Positions 25,317 through 40,480 of a stretch of 64,000 nucleotides of DNA are shown here, piece by piece. This DNA comes from Adiantum capillus-veneris. Taxonomy: Eukaryota > Streptophyta > Polypodiopsida > Polypodiales > Pteridaceae. The stretch is taken from NCBI GenBank assembly GCA_014529385.2, contig CM043944.1:60025268-60089267 (forward strand), written 5' to 3'. The notes beneath the pieces were generated by a model. It saw only the letters and a list, made by a program, of their open reading frames with translations, had not been told where the DNA came from and ran no database searches. Positions within the stretch are counted from its first letter, which is position 1. The number at the start of each line of letters is the position of its first letter. The position numbers and the translations under genes were made by a program.

Positions 25317-27356
25317 AAAATTTCATTTTGAGGGAGCAAGTGACTCGACTAGGACATGGAGGCATGCCAAGAGGTTATCAATCTCTTGTTTGAACACATT
25401 ACATTCCTTAGAAACACTATTTTACATTAGGAAGAGAATGGGGTCTAGGAGGGCCTCTTTATTCTGTAGCTTAAGGGGGTCAAACCCTTAGTATTAAGAA
25501 AGTAATCAAAGGAAATCTTTTGAATTCAAACAAGAAAAATGGATATAGTTTGAATTCTAAGTTTCCCCCCAAGATGGAATTTAAAATCTAGTGGGTAAAA
25601 CATGATATCATGTAGCATATCTATGGAAAGAGATCGACGCGTAGATTACAGTTCTATGATCTCGCTCAAACTCGAGATCATATATGGGAGTTGTAGAAGT
25701 CCAAAAATCATAAAATTATACACCTCCTTTTTGGGGAGAAAAGTGCATCCTTTGACCACTCTTACACATCTCTTACACACCCACCATTCTTGCACACATG
25801 GCGTGCACCTATTTGTCAAATTGTTAATCACCTCCGTAAGCTCATGTAAAATAAAGAGGCCTTCCTACACCCCATCCTCTTCCTAATGAACTCTCTAACT
25901 ACAAAACTTTGATATCTACCTCTCTAATTCAATCACACATCCACATGCAAAACCACTAGCAATCAACTCCGATTAACACCAAACTTGGCAGGCACATTCC
26001 TTACTAGGTCAGAAACACTACTGGACCAACAGACCTCAAATATGCACATTGGAAAAAATCACAATTTTCTTTTGCAACAAGGTTACAAGTCACCAAATTT
26101 GATGCCCAACATGTCTACTAGGTACTCCTAAGAGCTTGGAATCTAATGCAATTGACAGAATCTCAAAATGACGCTCGGATAGTGAGACATGTCACCTGGA
26201 AGGTTGTGAGAGTTGACACTTAAAACTTGCAAAACACTTACAATGTAGATATCGACGTGTAGAGCTCCTCAAGGCTAGCGCATTGACGCTCTTGGCTTGT
26301 TGATATGGTAATCATGTGGTGTTGTGCAAAGAGATGAAGTCTTGATAGTAAGAGGGTGCTCATGACGTAAAAAATCTTATCTGTTAACGATAATAAAAAA
26401 ATTGTGTTCAAAACCTTTCAAATTTGCCTTTTATACCCTGAATAAGGGTCTTATATGTATAAAGGTTGATAATGATTCAAAACTGAGTGACCTATGTGTG
26501 AACCTGTCTAACTTATGATACAACTTGGAAGCTCATAGCCCTGAGTTCCGCATAAATAAAAATTGAACATAGATATAATGGTTTTTTGATCGGAAAATTA
26601 CAATCACTTTCTATTACAAAGGTTCAAAAGACCTCTTGAGAATCTCCTTCTCTTGAAAAAGCATCTATTGTTGGAATCTTCTAACACTCCCCCCCCTCCT
26701 ACTTCATGTCGCCTGACATGAGGCAAGATCTAGTAGTGAGGATTCTTCTATCAAGCTCTCTCTATCTTTGTGAGGAAAGTGAAGGTTGGAAATTGTTCCA
26801 GCTTTTGCTTGTGGCCCCACTTCTTGGGCATTCTCTTTGTGTCATTCTGCATAGCTCTTGTATAACCATCACATCACAACAGGATTTCTAGCAATATTTT
26901 CAAAGCTGTTCTTACATTTTCCATGCCTCTATGTATCCATTTAGCTTGCTAATTCTTGAATTGTCTTGAAATTACTACATGATTCATGTAGAATACACAA
27001 AAACTTGAAACATTTTCATTCATGCAAGATTAACAAAAATTCGAGATTTTTCCCTAGCTAGCATGAATATTGACTTTTTTGGATCTTGACCTCTTGGGCT
27101 TGGTGTACACATAAGATTAGGCTCTAGTACAACAAAGGTGAAATTTGGCTGAGTGGTTTAGCTTGAACCAAGGTTTTCATCGTTATTTGGATATTTTTTT
27201 GATCTTTGTATACTAGCTATAAGCCGCTTTTGAGTTTTTAATGCATAAAGGGGACTTATAAGCTCTTGCCAAAATGGCTAGCATGTTGAAAAATCCATTT
27301 TGGTGAACATGCATGATATAAGAGAATTTTACTTAGTGAACACCCCAATATGACTG
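25317..27356. other. Unassigned, with a possible copia LTR end
   Basis: No supported gene. Near 26,670-26,698 the minus strand reads a purine tract (aggaggggggga-like) followed by TGTTAGAAGATTCCAACA, the pattern of a copia 3' LTR start facing left. The other LTR end and any coding part were not found. Confidence 0.35.
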
Positions 27357-27950
27357 GTGGTGGATCACGTGGAAAGAGAAGTGCATGTGAAAGAAGAACC
27401 AAGGGTTATTTGGCTACAAAGAGACAGGGTGATTCCTATGCTGAGGATGCCATCTAGAGAAGTTCCATTTGTGGAGGATGTGCAGGTGGTTCCAGAGTGG
27501 ACAAAGGATATACTGCCAAGTTTGAGTGTGACTATTGAAGCTCCATTGAAGTGTGGTAAAGGTCAAAGGGTGCGGTTTGCAGACGAGGTCAAAGCGGTGA
27601 AGCTAGAGGAGATTCTCGAGCTCGAGGTAGAGGAAGAGATTGATTTGAGTGACAATAGCTCTATGGATGCAGGCACGAGTTGGGAGACCGAGTCATCTTA
27701 ATCTAGGTATGATGAGTTTGATCTCTTGCATGTGAGTGAGGGGACAATGAATGTGTGTGACAAGCAGCATAGAGTGCAAGCCGAGATGCCTAGTGAAGAT
27801 CAAGTGGAGCAGTGTAGGCCTTATGTTGCTGGCAGTTTGGATATGTGGTTGGTTAGGTGCCTTGGTGTGGCACTATGCAAGGGTGTTACAAATGATTGGA
27901 GAAGACCAATGCAAGGTGTTTGATCGAGGTGGATGATGACAGGTAAAGCA
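27357..27950 (+). pseudogene. Element C gag, 3' part
   Basis: Plus-strand gag fragment homologous to the gags of A and B. VKEEPRVIWLQRDRVIPML and KCGKGQRVRFADEVKAVKLE parallel the same region of B read on the other strand. An in-frame stop follows SWETESS. A large internal part present in B (the Met-rich and following segments) is deleted here. Everything upstream of 27,357 is missing, so C is 5'-truncated or its 5' part diverged. Confidence 0.75.
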
Positions 27951-28096
27951 AAGGGTTGGGCAACCTGCATGAACAAAGGTGGTGGGCAGTAGTGCCCGTT
28001 TTTGTACATATGGTAGGTGTTTTTGTGGTGTACAGAGAGTTTGTTTTGGTGTGGAAATTTTTTAGTTCAATAACCTATGTGTGTTGAACATAAATT

Positions 28097-29168
28097 CTCA
28101 ACGAGGGGGCTGGGCAATGATGGTGCAACCAAAGTTGGTCCAAGATGGAAAGTGTGCAATGCCAGGATAAGGCTACAGGTAGGTGTAGTGCAGACGGCTA
28201 GAGTAGATATGAGATCCTTGGGCAGACTAGTGGCAGTGGGAATGTATGCTTAAAATGACTTTTTAGGTCAGAATGGATCCAAGATGGTACGACAGGTAAA
28301 GGTTCCCAAAGTGCCGAGTCAGTGGTCTAGAATGAAGTGTTTGAGGTGCTCTAGAAACCGGTCTAGACGGCTCATCAAACAGAGCCATGTTGTGGAAGAT
28401 ATTGCAAATTGAAGTTAGAAGGTGTTGCAAATTCCCGACGAACATGGCAACTGGGGATAGGTGGCCCAAGTGTATGTCAGTGTATAGATGCCTAGTGCTT
28501 GAATTATGGAGCATGCCTATCTTCTTGGATTGAGAATCAAAGCTCTGGATTGCAAGTTATGGCCGTCATAAGATTTTTTGGAGGCTAGTTATGGGCCGGG
28601 TTGATCGCATTGGAAGCCGTTCCACTTGGCATTTTTTAGAACCTGACAAGGCTCAAGAAGGTAGCAGGTGATGCATGGAGCTAGCCAGAATTAACGGCTT
28701 GGAAAATGGATACATGATGGTCGAGATACGGCGGGTCAAAAGTAGGGGCGATTGCTTAAGAAGTGGTTCCAGTTGCTATTTCCTGTTTTCTACGGCCAAT
28801 CTTGGCGAGCATGGCTAAGTTCAAAGGGAGAAAGGTCAGTGTAGATCAAAAGTTGGCAATAAGAGCTTTTAGTGGAGTGTCAGGGTTCCACCATCGAATA
28901 TGTAGCAGCAATAGCACCACTTTCAAAGGTGGTGGAAAGAGGATTTAAAAAAAAAAAAACATCTTTGGGCATTCAAAGGAGGCCTTAAAAGGCTCATGAG
29001 CTCAACAGCTACCACGTGACAATTTTATAAGCCCACATGCACATGGTAGAGGAGACCGCACGGGGTATATAACCCAAGGCGTGGATGGAAATTGGTGTAT
29101 CGTAGTGGAGGGGGAACTTGCTGGCCATGGTGTGGTTGACTTGGCGCTGCACTAGTGACGTTTGACGT
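28097..29168 (+). mobile_element. Element C polypurine tract and first part of its 3' LTR
   Basis: The tract acgagggggctgggcaatga ends at 28,120 and the LTR begins TGGTGCAACC at 28,121. It aligns with the complement of the outer end of B's LTRs. A TATA-like sequence lies at 29,066-29,072. The LTR stops at 29,168, where element B is inserted, and resumes at 54,158. Confidence 0.8.
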
Positions 29169-31644
<2,476 letters not shown>

Positions 31645-31833
31645 TCATTGCCCAGCCCCCTCGTCGAACATTCATGTTCGACTAAAAGCATATGTACAAA
31701 ACTTTAAAACTGGCACACCAAATTGACAATTGAAAGCACTCGCAAAACCATAACTCTATGTACAAGCTATGTACAAAAGCTTCGTCTTCTTTCACACACC
31801 GCATGTGTTAGGTGGGTTGCCCACCCCTCTGCT

Positions 31834-33545
31834 TTACTTGTAATCACCCACCAGGGTCAAACATGTTTCTTTGGTTTCTTCCGTCCACCTGTAACATAAC
31901 CAACTACATAGACAAACTGCCAGCATCATCCTTCTACCACTCCAAGCACTCATTGGCAAACTACCCACTCGCAACAAAGCACCTTCAAGAACACCAAATA
32001 GAGCACCCTCATGATCACCATCCAAAGACATACTTGTACCATCACTTGCACCAAATAAACCTACATATCTGACATACTTAACCCACCCTCCCAACCATGT
32101 AAAGCTAGATCTAGCAGATCATGCACCTGCTCAACGGCACATTGCACTGCTGCGTTTATTAGCATCCCCTTCAAACACCACTCACAAATCTCCTTGGAAA
32201 TCTTGGACACCACCTTGCAATCCGCATCACCTGTCATAGAGTGCACCAACTGCATAGGAAGCATCTCTATCTTTGACTCCGCACTGCCCTTCTCACCTAC
32301 CCTACACTCAATTCTAGCATCGTCAAGCTCCTCCTCTTCAACTGGCCCTGCAAGGTCAATAAGCACCACTTGCTTGTCAGCTGCAACCACTTTTTCTTTT
32401 ACCATTGCATCACCAAGCTCCGCCAAGGAAGAGAGAAACTCGTTCTCTATCGTATCATCCCTGTCTTCTTTCATACGCACAACTGCTCTATTCCTCCTGG
32501 CAAAACTTTTCACTTGGTGCGCCACCATGGCATATTCCATTGCTACCTTCATAAACATGGCCATTAGCATAGAACCACACATCACCTTTACCTGCACATC
32601 ATCACCTGTAGGCCTAAATTGCTCCACTGGTCTTCACTAGGCACCTCCCCTTGCACTTCATGCTGCTCCTCGCACATATTTACTGCTTCCCCACTTACAT
32701 GCAAGAGTTCAAACTCATCATAACTGGATTGAGACGACTCGGTCTCCCAACAAGTGTCTACATCCATAGAGCTAATGTCACTCGACTTAATCTCCTCCTC
32801 TGTTTCAAGCTCAAAAATCTCCTCTAGCTTCACCGCTTTGACCTCGTCTACAAACCGCACTCTTTGGTCTTTACCACACTTCAATGGAGCTTCTACAGCC
32901 GCACTCAAACTTGGCAACACAAACTTTGTCCACTCTGGAATTACCCGTACATCCTCACCAATTGGAACTGCTCTAGCCGGCATCTTTGGCATAGGAACCA
33001 CCTTGTCTCTTTGTAGCCAAAGAACCCTTGGTTCTTGCCGCACTTGCACTTCTCTTTGCAGCACCTATGGCTCAACTACCACCGCATTACGCTACCTTGG
33101 CATCATTGCGCCTGACAAAAACTGCCTAGCTTTGCGCTTCTTCATAATCTTTTTGGTCCACCCTTTTGCTAGAGCTACTGCCTCTTCATATGACATCAGG
33201 CTATCTATCTCCACCTTATCTCGCACTTCCTCATGTAGGCAATCCATGAATTTACTCAACTTTAAAAAATTGGCATTTTCTACAGCAGTTACCTTAATCA
33301 ATTTTCCCCAAAGGGTTTCAAACTCCCACTCGAACACTTGAAAATCACCCTCCAAGATTTGCTTCAATCCGTCCAGCTTCTGCTCTACTTCATCCAACTG
33401 CTCATCCGCTACGAATCTTCTTCCAAAAGCCTCCTCCAGGGCTTTGCAATCTGCCTTTTCTTCATCACCAAGGCTATCAAACCATAGCCTCGCTTCACCA
33501 CGAACCAGGATCGGGAACACCTATACCGCACCATCTTCCCTTAAC
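31834..33545 (-). pseudogene. Element B gag, C-terminal part
   Basis: The minus-strand frame resumes at the insertion edge with REDGAV, a TAG stop, then VFPILVRGEARLWFDSLG, which corresponds to RGKAKVWFDGL in element A. The capsid-like region includes FEWEFETLWGKLIK and NFLKLSKFMDCLHEEVRDK. Two more TAG stops near 33,090 and 33,063 and a frameshift near 32.6 kb precede an acidic and Met-rich C-terminal half. A second frame (32,094-31,834) carries the end. The N-terminal part is at 51.5-51.7 kb. Confidence 0.85.
33535..33545. repeat. Target-site duplication of T, left copy
   Basis: CTTCCCTTAAC left of T pairs with CTTCCTTGAT at 51,488-51,497 right of T. Both are diverged copies of the same gag codons (around LSREDG), so they represent a duplication of about 10 bp made on insertion, later mutated. 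Confidence 0.6.
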
Positions 33546-33573
33546 ACCTATCTAGAAAAATGGGGAAAAATTC
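33546..33573 (+). repeat. T left terminal inverted repeat
   Basis: ACCTATCTAGAAAAATGGGG and the next few bases match the complement of the right end at about 21 of 28 positions. Confidence 0.65.
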
Positions 33574-33761
33574 ACACATTTGGGATGATTCTTTGTGTCT
33601 CATGGACTTGAGGTAAGGTTGTATTGTACTAGGTTGTTGCACATATGAAAACTGAGAAACAATGTTTAGTGGATGCTTATGAGTCTGCAAGATCCAATAT
33701 GGTCCATTTTCAACAACCATACTATACACTAGAGTGTTTTTGCACATGTTAGTTTACAAAT

Positions 33762-33784
33762 ACACACACACACACACACACACA
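33762..33784. repeat. (CA)n microsatellite in T
   Basis: A short dinucleotide tract just inside T's left end. The rest of 33.57-34.19 kb has no coding signal. Confidence 0.9.
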
Positions 33785-34188
33785 TGCTCATGCACCCAAA
33801 ATTTTCTTCCCACACATGCTTTATTTGATAAAACAATTAAAATGTAAGTTGCAAGAAAAACTTGGGTGACTAAAGTGAAAAAAAACACCATTCATATTAA
33901 ATAAGATTTCTTGAAGATTACAAAGGTGGGATGCCATTATCAATGTTGATAATGACCCTAGCTATGGGTGGACTAACTGGAACCATTGCTAGAAGATTAC
34001 AAAGTTGAAAGGCGAATGCTAAGCGATCATTCCTCTTCATTTGCATTGACATTTGATGGTGCCTCATGTTCATCAAGTTTCAACTGACTCTCTTTGGCAT
34101 TGAGGATTATTGCCTTTGGAATCTTGATTTTTTCAAGAATTCGTCCACCCTTGGGCTTCCATGCCCAAATGATGCAGCTAGTGTGTTC

Positions 34189-37100
34189 TCAACGTTGAGG
34201 ATCATTGATGTTCTCTCTCCAATACTTGTTCCAACAATCCTTGTAAACCTCCACATCACTTGCATTCTTCTTCTTTGAAATTGGTGCCCAGTATTGTATC
34301 TTCACTTGAAGATAGGTTGCCGAGTCATTGTTCTGATCAATATCTGTTGCTTCCACTCCTAACCAAATTGGGTAATTTTCATCACAAGGTTGCACAAGTA
34401 CAAAGTCTCCCTTTGCCACATCAAGAGTTGGGTTGAACTCCTCAGCAGGTTTGTTGCGCATTGGACTACAATAGTGGCCCTGGATTATGTCAAGTGCTTC
34501 ATCTAGACCATCTTCCAATGGAACTTCAAGAGGATGACCTTGTTCACGCATACTCCTTGGCCAAAAGTCATCAAATAAAGTGTTTTCACTTTGTCCAGGG
34601 TTTTGCATAGCTTGCATGAGATTCTCCCAATACATAAGAAATGGGTTGATCCACCTAGCATACTCACTTTCATCTCCTTTCTCTTGCAAGTGATCTTTCC
34701 ACCAACTAACATACTTCTTTATTCCTTCCATAACTTTCTCAGTATCTTTAACATACTCAAAGGGTGGTAATACTTTTGGAACACCTTCAGGAAGCTTGGA
34801 TCCTCCTTGGTCATTTCTCTTCCATAACTCTATACCATTTTCGAGTAACCAATCCACATTTTTAGGGTGTACTTTGTACTGCATCAAAGGTATTCCATCA
34901 CTCATATAGAACCTAAATTGCAATGGCTTTGAGTGACCCACTAAGCTATCTGCTCCATCATGTAAGAACCCCTTTACAAATCCTTTCAAGTCTGCCACCT
35001 TTTGTAGGAGAAAAGGTGTTGGATGCATGCTAACACACTCACTGAAGATCTTCATCAAATGTGTAAATGTAAAAATGGCTTGTTTTCTAAGCTTCTCAGA
35101 AAAGCGACTGAACAATGCATCAATGTCTTCATGAGTGTGACCAACCATAAGAAATCCAAGTTGTACAGTGTCAAATACTCCTCGTGCAACCAACAATGAT
35201 AGGTATGCAAACACATATCGATTCTTATTTTTTGAACCACAATTGTCAAGTTGCAACAACAATGTTCTTGGCAACCTCTTGAACCCAAATACATTGCCAT
35301 CCTCCTGTACATGTGCATTAGTAGCAAAGATTGATTGCATCCTTGGACAATCATTTCCCTGTCTAGAAGCAAAATTCTTAGTGTCCACATTCACATTTGT
35401 GATTAGATCAGTCTCTGTCTCTTCATTCTGTGCACTTTGTTCCTTGCAGTATTGGTTTTTCTCCTTAAGCACTTTCATATGGTGATAGAGAGAAGCTGTA
35501 GACAAAACACAATAAAAAATATTTGTTCGTGGTTCTACACTTGAGTTTTCTAAGCTCAAGTCACCAAACATATGTTTATCTCTTCTTTCTAAGTTTCTTA
35601 GAGATTTTGAGAGAGATGCAATTGTGAAGTTGGGATCACTCGGCCATAATCCCAATGCAAAGTGACCATAAGCTGTTTGTCCATGCCCAAAAGTGAGCAT
35701 TCCTGTCAAGGATACTGGAAGCCTCTCAACTCCGTTGAGAGATTTTGGAACTGGTTTAATTTGTGGTATAGCAGTCTTACTCTGGTCCATCTTGTCATGT
35801 ATAATGCACAAGAACTTGGTTGGATTCATGTTTGAAGAGCTCCTCCAAGCATAGTACAGATTTCTACAGATCATTTGTTGCAACATGTGTGCTCTCCTCT
35901 GTGCCATGTATCTAGCACGCTCCACCTGATTTTTGGTAGACTCAGCTTGATCTTTATGGATGTGCAAATGTCACATTTAGAGAATGTGCTTGATTTTGAT
36001 AAAGTGATTATCTTGAAGACTGTGTTCCACAACCTTGAGAATGTTGGTTGTGACAACTTTTTGTATTCCATTGTGACAAGTGTGTCATTTACTTCCCGCA
36101 AAATGTCCACTTGTTTGTACATCGTTGGTAGAACACATTGAGTTTGCCAAGTGCCATGCATGGTTGTCCTTGACTTATGTGGCATTTGATCTGCATTATT
36201 ATCTATGAAGCCTTGTATGATTCCTTTTAAATCTCAACATGTGTCAAGCTATTCCTTATTATTCCAGTGTTTCCATGATTGCCATTGCATGCTCCATCCA
36301 AGAGCTTTTTACGCAGCCTGTAAAATGTTGACTTTCCTATTCCATGCATTACATACCATGCTTTACTACATACCTTCTTTCCATCAAAAGTAAACTCAAA
36401 GCATTCCTCTTCTTGATCTTTTCTATGAGCCATGCTCATACAATCCAATACAAATGTGCATCGGCTAGTGTAGTTTTGTCCCCAAAAGTCTGCCCTCGCT
36501 TGCATGATTTTGGATCTGTTTCCAATCTGGCAGCATCGCATCTCACAACAATGAATTGTTGCAACTTTGTGAATGTTTGCAGCATCACATTTTTTGTTGA
36601 AAGCATGAGCATTACCTTTTTTTTTCTAGGCCTCGCTCTATGTACATAACTCCTTTTCTTACCTGTCCCATCTCTTATATCATAGTCACCGGCAATGGCA
36701 TCTGGCTCTCTATCATTTTGAGTATGAAGAAGAAGACCTAGTTCTGTACTGGTGGTACCTTCTTCAAAACTAGTTTCAATGTTGTTATCTATGCCATCAT
36801 CCTCATAGTCGTCACTGGAAGCATATAAGCTGTCAAGGGAATCTCCTGTTTCTTCCATGAGGAAATCTTGAATACCCTCAGTGGTGGCAGAAGAAGATCC
36901 ACTGTCTTTGATCAAGGGCTTACCATTCTCAAATGTGAGCTGCCTAATAGGCCAGCTTACCAAATTCAAACTTGAAATATCACTTTGATGTGGATGCATC
37001 GACCCTTCCACAATGACACCCAAGCTACTCTCACCTAGTTCAATACAATTTATAGCCTCATATGGGTGGACCAACAATACCACTCCATTACCAAGTTTTG

Positions 37101-37470
37101 TAGATCTATTGTCAGCCCAAAGGATGACGCTTTTCTCTTTACAACTTGCTCTATCTATCAAGCCATCTTCTTGACCAACAAGAAAATCCTCATCTATTGT
37201 GTGAGATTTTCCTTTTTCCATAAGAATATTATGCAATGGCCATTTGATGATTCTTCCAACTGCTTGAGACATGGTTCTTGCATCCATTGTGACGAATGGA
37301 ATCAAGAAGGTGTCATCAAAACTTTCTAGTACATGTATCACCACACATGTTGTGCCAATCAATTCAAAGCCACAATGTTGAGATGCATCAGTGGAATGAA
37401 TAACCCCACGAGCTTTCCTTGTGGAACCATCAACAAGAAACACTGAATCACCTTGTTTTGAACCTTGCAA
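34189..37470 (-). pseudogene. DUF7869-type transposase-like protein of T
   Basis: A minus-strand gene in four consecutive frames. The N-terminal part (37,470-36,625) has two repeats resembling plant DUF8039 domains (SVFLVDGSTRKARGVI... and SVILWADNRSTKLGNGVV...). A shift at an A9 run (36,617-36,625) leads to a Cys-rich stretch, then FDGKKVCSKAWYVMHGIGKS and a basic STFYRLRK motif. Two more shifts (near 36.24 and 35.96 kb) lead to MPHKSRTT, FSKCDICTSIK and a final 592-codon frame. That frame has FLCIIHDKMDQSKT (Asp58/Asp61), LLLQLDNCGSKNKNRYVF (Asp241) and MVGHTHEDIDALFSRFS (His277, Glu280, Asp281, Asp283). These acidic and His residues would suit an RNase-H-like active site. The family name is recalled; the transposase role is inferred from its place between terminal repeats. 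Confidence 0.78.
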
Positions 37471-37627
37471 TTTTTGAGAAAATCAAGAGATATCAGTAAA
37501 ATTGTATGTCTGAACATATAACTCAAAATTTAATGCATTCCCAAGATACACTCACAATTTTGGCAAAATCTTGTATCCCATTCAATTAAGAAAATCTACA
37601 CTGAGTCAATCCATGGAGGATGGTTGG

Positions 37628-38600
37628 AGGCTCGAGCTCAAGTTTGAGCCTGTATGTACATCCAAGTGCTAGAAATATAAAGCTGACAAGAGTTGCAAGA
37701 TAGGGACTATGTTACATTGCAGAGGCACCCATGGAATTTGATAGGAGGATGGAGCCTTTATGCACATCCAAGTGCTAGAAATATATAGCTCACAAGAGTT
37801 ACAAGATGGATCTTGAGTTATATTGAATCAACCCATTGGGGATGGTAGCAGGCTCGAGCTCAAGTTTGAGCCTAAATGTACATCTAAGTGCTAGAAATCT
37901 AAAGCTGAAAATAGGTCCAAGATGGTGCCTAAGTTACAATGCTGGAGCATAGATGGAGCCTAAATGTAGGTCTAAGTGCTAGAAATCTTTAGCTTAAAAT
38001 AGTTGCAAGATGGATCTCAAGCTATATTGAGTCAACCCACTCACGACGGTAGGAGGCTCAAGCTCAAGTTTGATCCTAGATGTACATCTAAGTGCTATAA
38101 ATACCTAGATAAAAAGAGTTTCACAAAGCCAAAGTTTCATAGAGGCAAGCATGGAATTTTTTAGGTGGCTCGATCTCAAGTTTGAGCCTAAATGTACATC
38201 CAAGAGTTAGAAATCTATACTTGTCACACGGGTTGCAAGATGTGGCCCAAGTTACATGGAGGCACCCATGAAATTTGGTAGAAGTCTCAAACTCAAGTTT
38301 GAGCATAGATGCACATTCAAGTGTTAGAAATCTACGAGCAACAAGAGGTGTGAGAAAAAATCTAAGCTATGTTGAAGTAGCCTTGAATTTGAAAGGAGAC
38401 TCAAATTGAAGTTTGAGCTACATTATACATTTAAAGAGTTGTAAGGTGGAGCCAAGGTAATGATGAGATTTACATCAAACCTAAGTTTCCTTGAATGACC
38501 TATCAAAAGAGTGGGAGATTACAAGAAGGTGAGGCTTCAAAGTAGTTGTATGAGTGGCTCAAACTTAAGTTCAAGCCTAGTTAGTCATATAGTTTTCTTT
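37628..38600. repeat. Left palindrome array of T
   Basis: A degenerate array of about 110-200-bp units, each with a copy of the 24-bp palindrome (half-site AGGCTCAAACTT, variants with CGAGCTCAA). Copies include 37,628-37,651, 37,850-37,873, 38,054-38,077, 38,165-38,189 and 38,556-38,578. The spacers share phrases such as atgtacatctaagtgctagaa and agttgcaagatgga. Confidence 0.85.
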
Positions 38601-39682
38601 TAGGATAGGAAATTAGTTCAAGTATAGGTGGCCTTGGAGATTATGCTATGACAATTGAACCTTGATGGACATTCAAAATACAATGAGGTTTTTTTCTTAG
38701 TTGTTTATGTGTAAATAAATTCTTGGTGATTATAGTCCTGGTGTTTTACGTGTTGTAGCAGGACAATTTTACATGCAAAAAGGTGAAATGAAATATGTTA
38801 AGGAAGAGGGTTGGTGGAGGTGGGTCCCTCACTCATTGATCCTAAGAAATTTTAGCCAAGGGAAGTCAAAACTATGTCCAACTTGTGAGTATTATTTTCC
38901 CAAAACTCTTAAAAAACTAGTTCTAGACACCCCTAGCTTCGTCGAATTTTTTGACCCCTTAAACGTCGTTTTTTAAAAAATTGTTCATAAAACTTGTTAA
39001 CAACATTTTTTTGAACAAGGTCTATTCAGAAAAGTGCAGAGCCGCTCTCAAGCTACAGGCTCATAAAAAAAGTTTTGCAATCGGACTCCGTATGTGAAAG
39101 TTATGTTGATTTTCGTGAAAAGTTTTTTTTCCACTTCTTTTAACCATCATGAAAACCATTAGTTTTGGTCCATGCATGTGAGTTTGCTAATCTAACCTTG
39201 GTAGGGTTGGTGGGAAAAGCTATTAAAGACTTTTTAATGCTTTTAAAACCTTCTATATTACAATAGGTTTGGATTTTTCTACAGAATGTGATGAATTCGA
39301 CGACGGTACGACAGGTGAGATTCTTTACTCCCGCATCTCCTTGCCCTCTGTGAATCTGCTCGCGGCCCCACAAGGCTCTTTTTCACAACTCTATATTAAC
39401 TCTCTATCTCCCTCTCTCTCTCTCTCTCTTCTACATTAAAACAGGGTTTCGATTTTTGTGCAGACTGTGAAAAAACCAACGCTGACCCGACAAGTATGGC
39501 TCTTTACTTTCCCATCTCCCTCTCCTCTATGAATCTATTTGCAGTCCCAAAACGCTCTACATTAACTCTCTCTCTCTCTCTGTACATATCTTTCTCTTTT
39601 TGATTGCAGTTGAAGATCTGATTGCAGTTTAGATTTGAAATTTGAATTTCAAATTCAAAAGGCTTATCCAGGTGCACTTCTT

Positions 39683-39735
<53 letters not shown>

Positions 39736-40480
39736 TGTGTGTGTGTGTGATATCTTCTGCTAATCTTTCTGTGTAATTACGCTCAGCTCCTCTTAATCAC
39801 TCCCTAATCTCTCTGTGTAATCTCCCTTGCCTCCTCTTAATCACTCCCTAATCTCTTCTAATCTCTCTATGTAATCTCCCTTGCCTCCTCTTAATCACTC
39901 GCTCCCTTCCTCTTAATCTCTCCTAAAACTGCATCTCAAAAATTCAGTCTTCAATATCATTCTATTAGTTTCCAATCTCTATTTAATCTACTTCTAATGA
40001 CTACATATACTCATTATTGTTTGCTACCGTCTCCTTGATACACCTTTTAAGCTCGATCATTAAGTTAATCAAACTACAACTACGTCTAAAATCACGCTCT
40101 ATAAATTGAAAGTAAGTGGCTATTCTCTAATTAGAGTACTTAATCAATAAGTACTTTAATTAACTTTCTTTAAAACTGTTAATACGTACTTAATTTACTT
40201 AAAGAAAAAGATAGATAACAACACTTACTTGGTTGGGTACTGAGTTTGACATTTCCACTTGACATAGATTCTTTGCTTTTGATATTCAGCTCGTTTTTGG
40301 TGCCTTGCTTCCTTGTTGAGAAACTAGAACGATGAGCTGATGTAGCTTAAACCTCACCTTCTAATGCTCTCAAAGCACTAGAATATTCCGCTCTAGTGTG
40401 GCCTCATGAGCTTATTGTGGATATTTTAGCATGATAGCGTTGCCTCATGCAAGTGCTTGAGACTTAACCAGAGCCATAGC
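38601..40480. other. Palindrome-free centre of T
   Basis: Between the two arrays. It holds a (CT)n(GT)n tract (39,684-39,749), two related blocks at 39.3-39.56 kb with repeated tttcgatttttgtgcagactgtga-like and tctttactyccatctccct-like phrases, and a short open frame (38,773-38,976) with CPTC after a possible 3' splice site. It could include the divergent promoters, but no TATA box or start was fixed. Confidence 0.4.
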
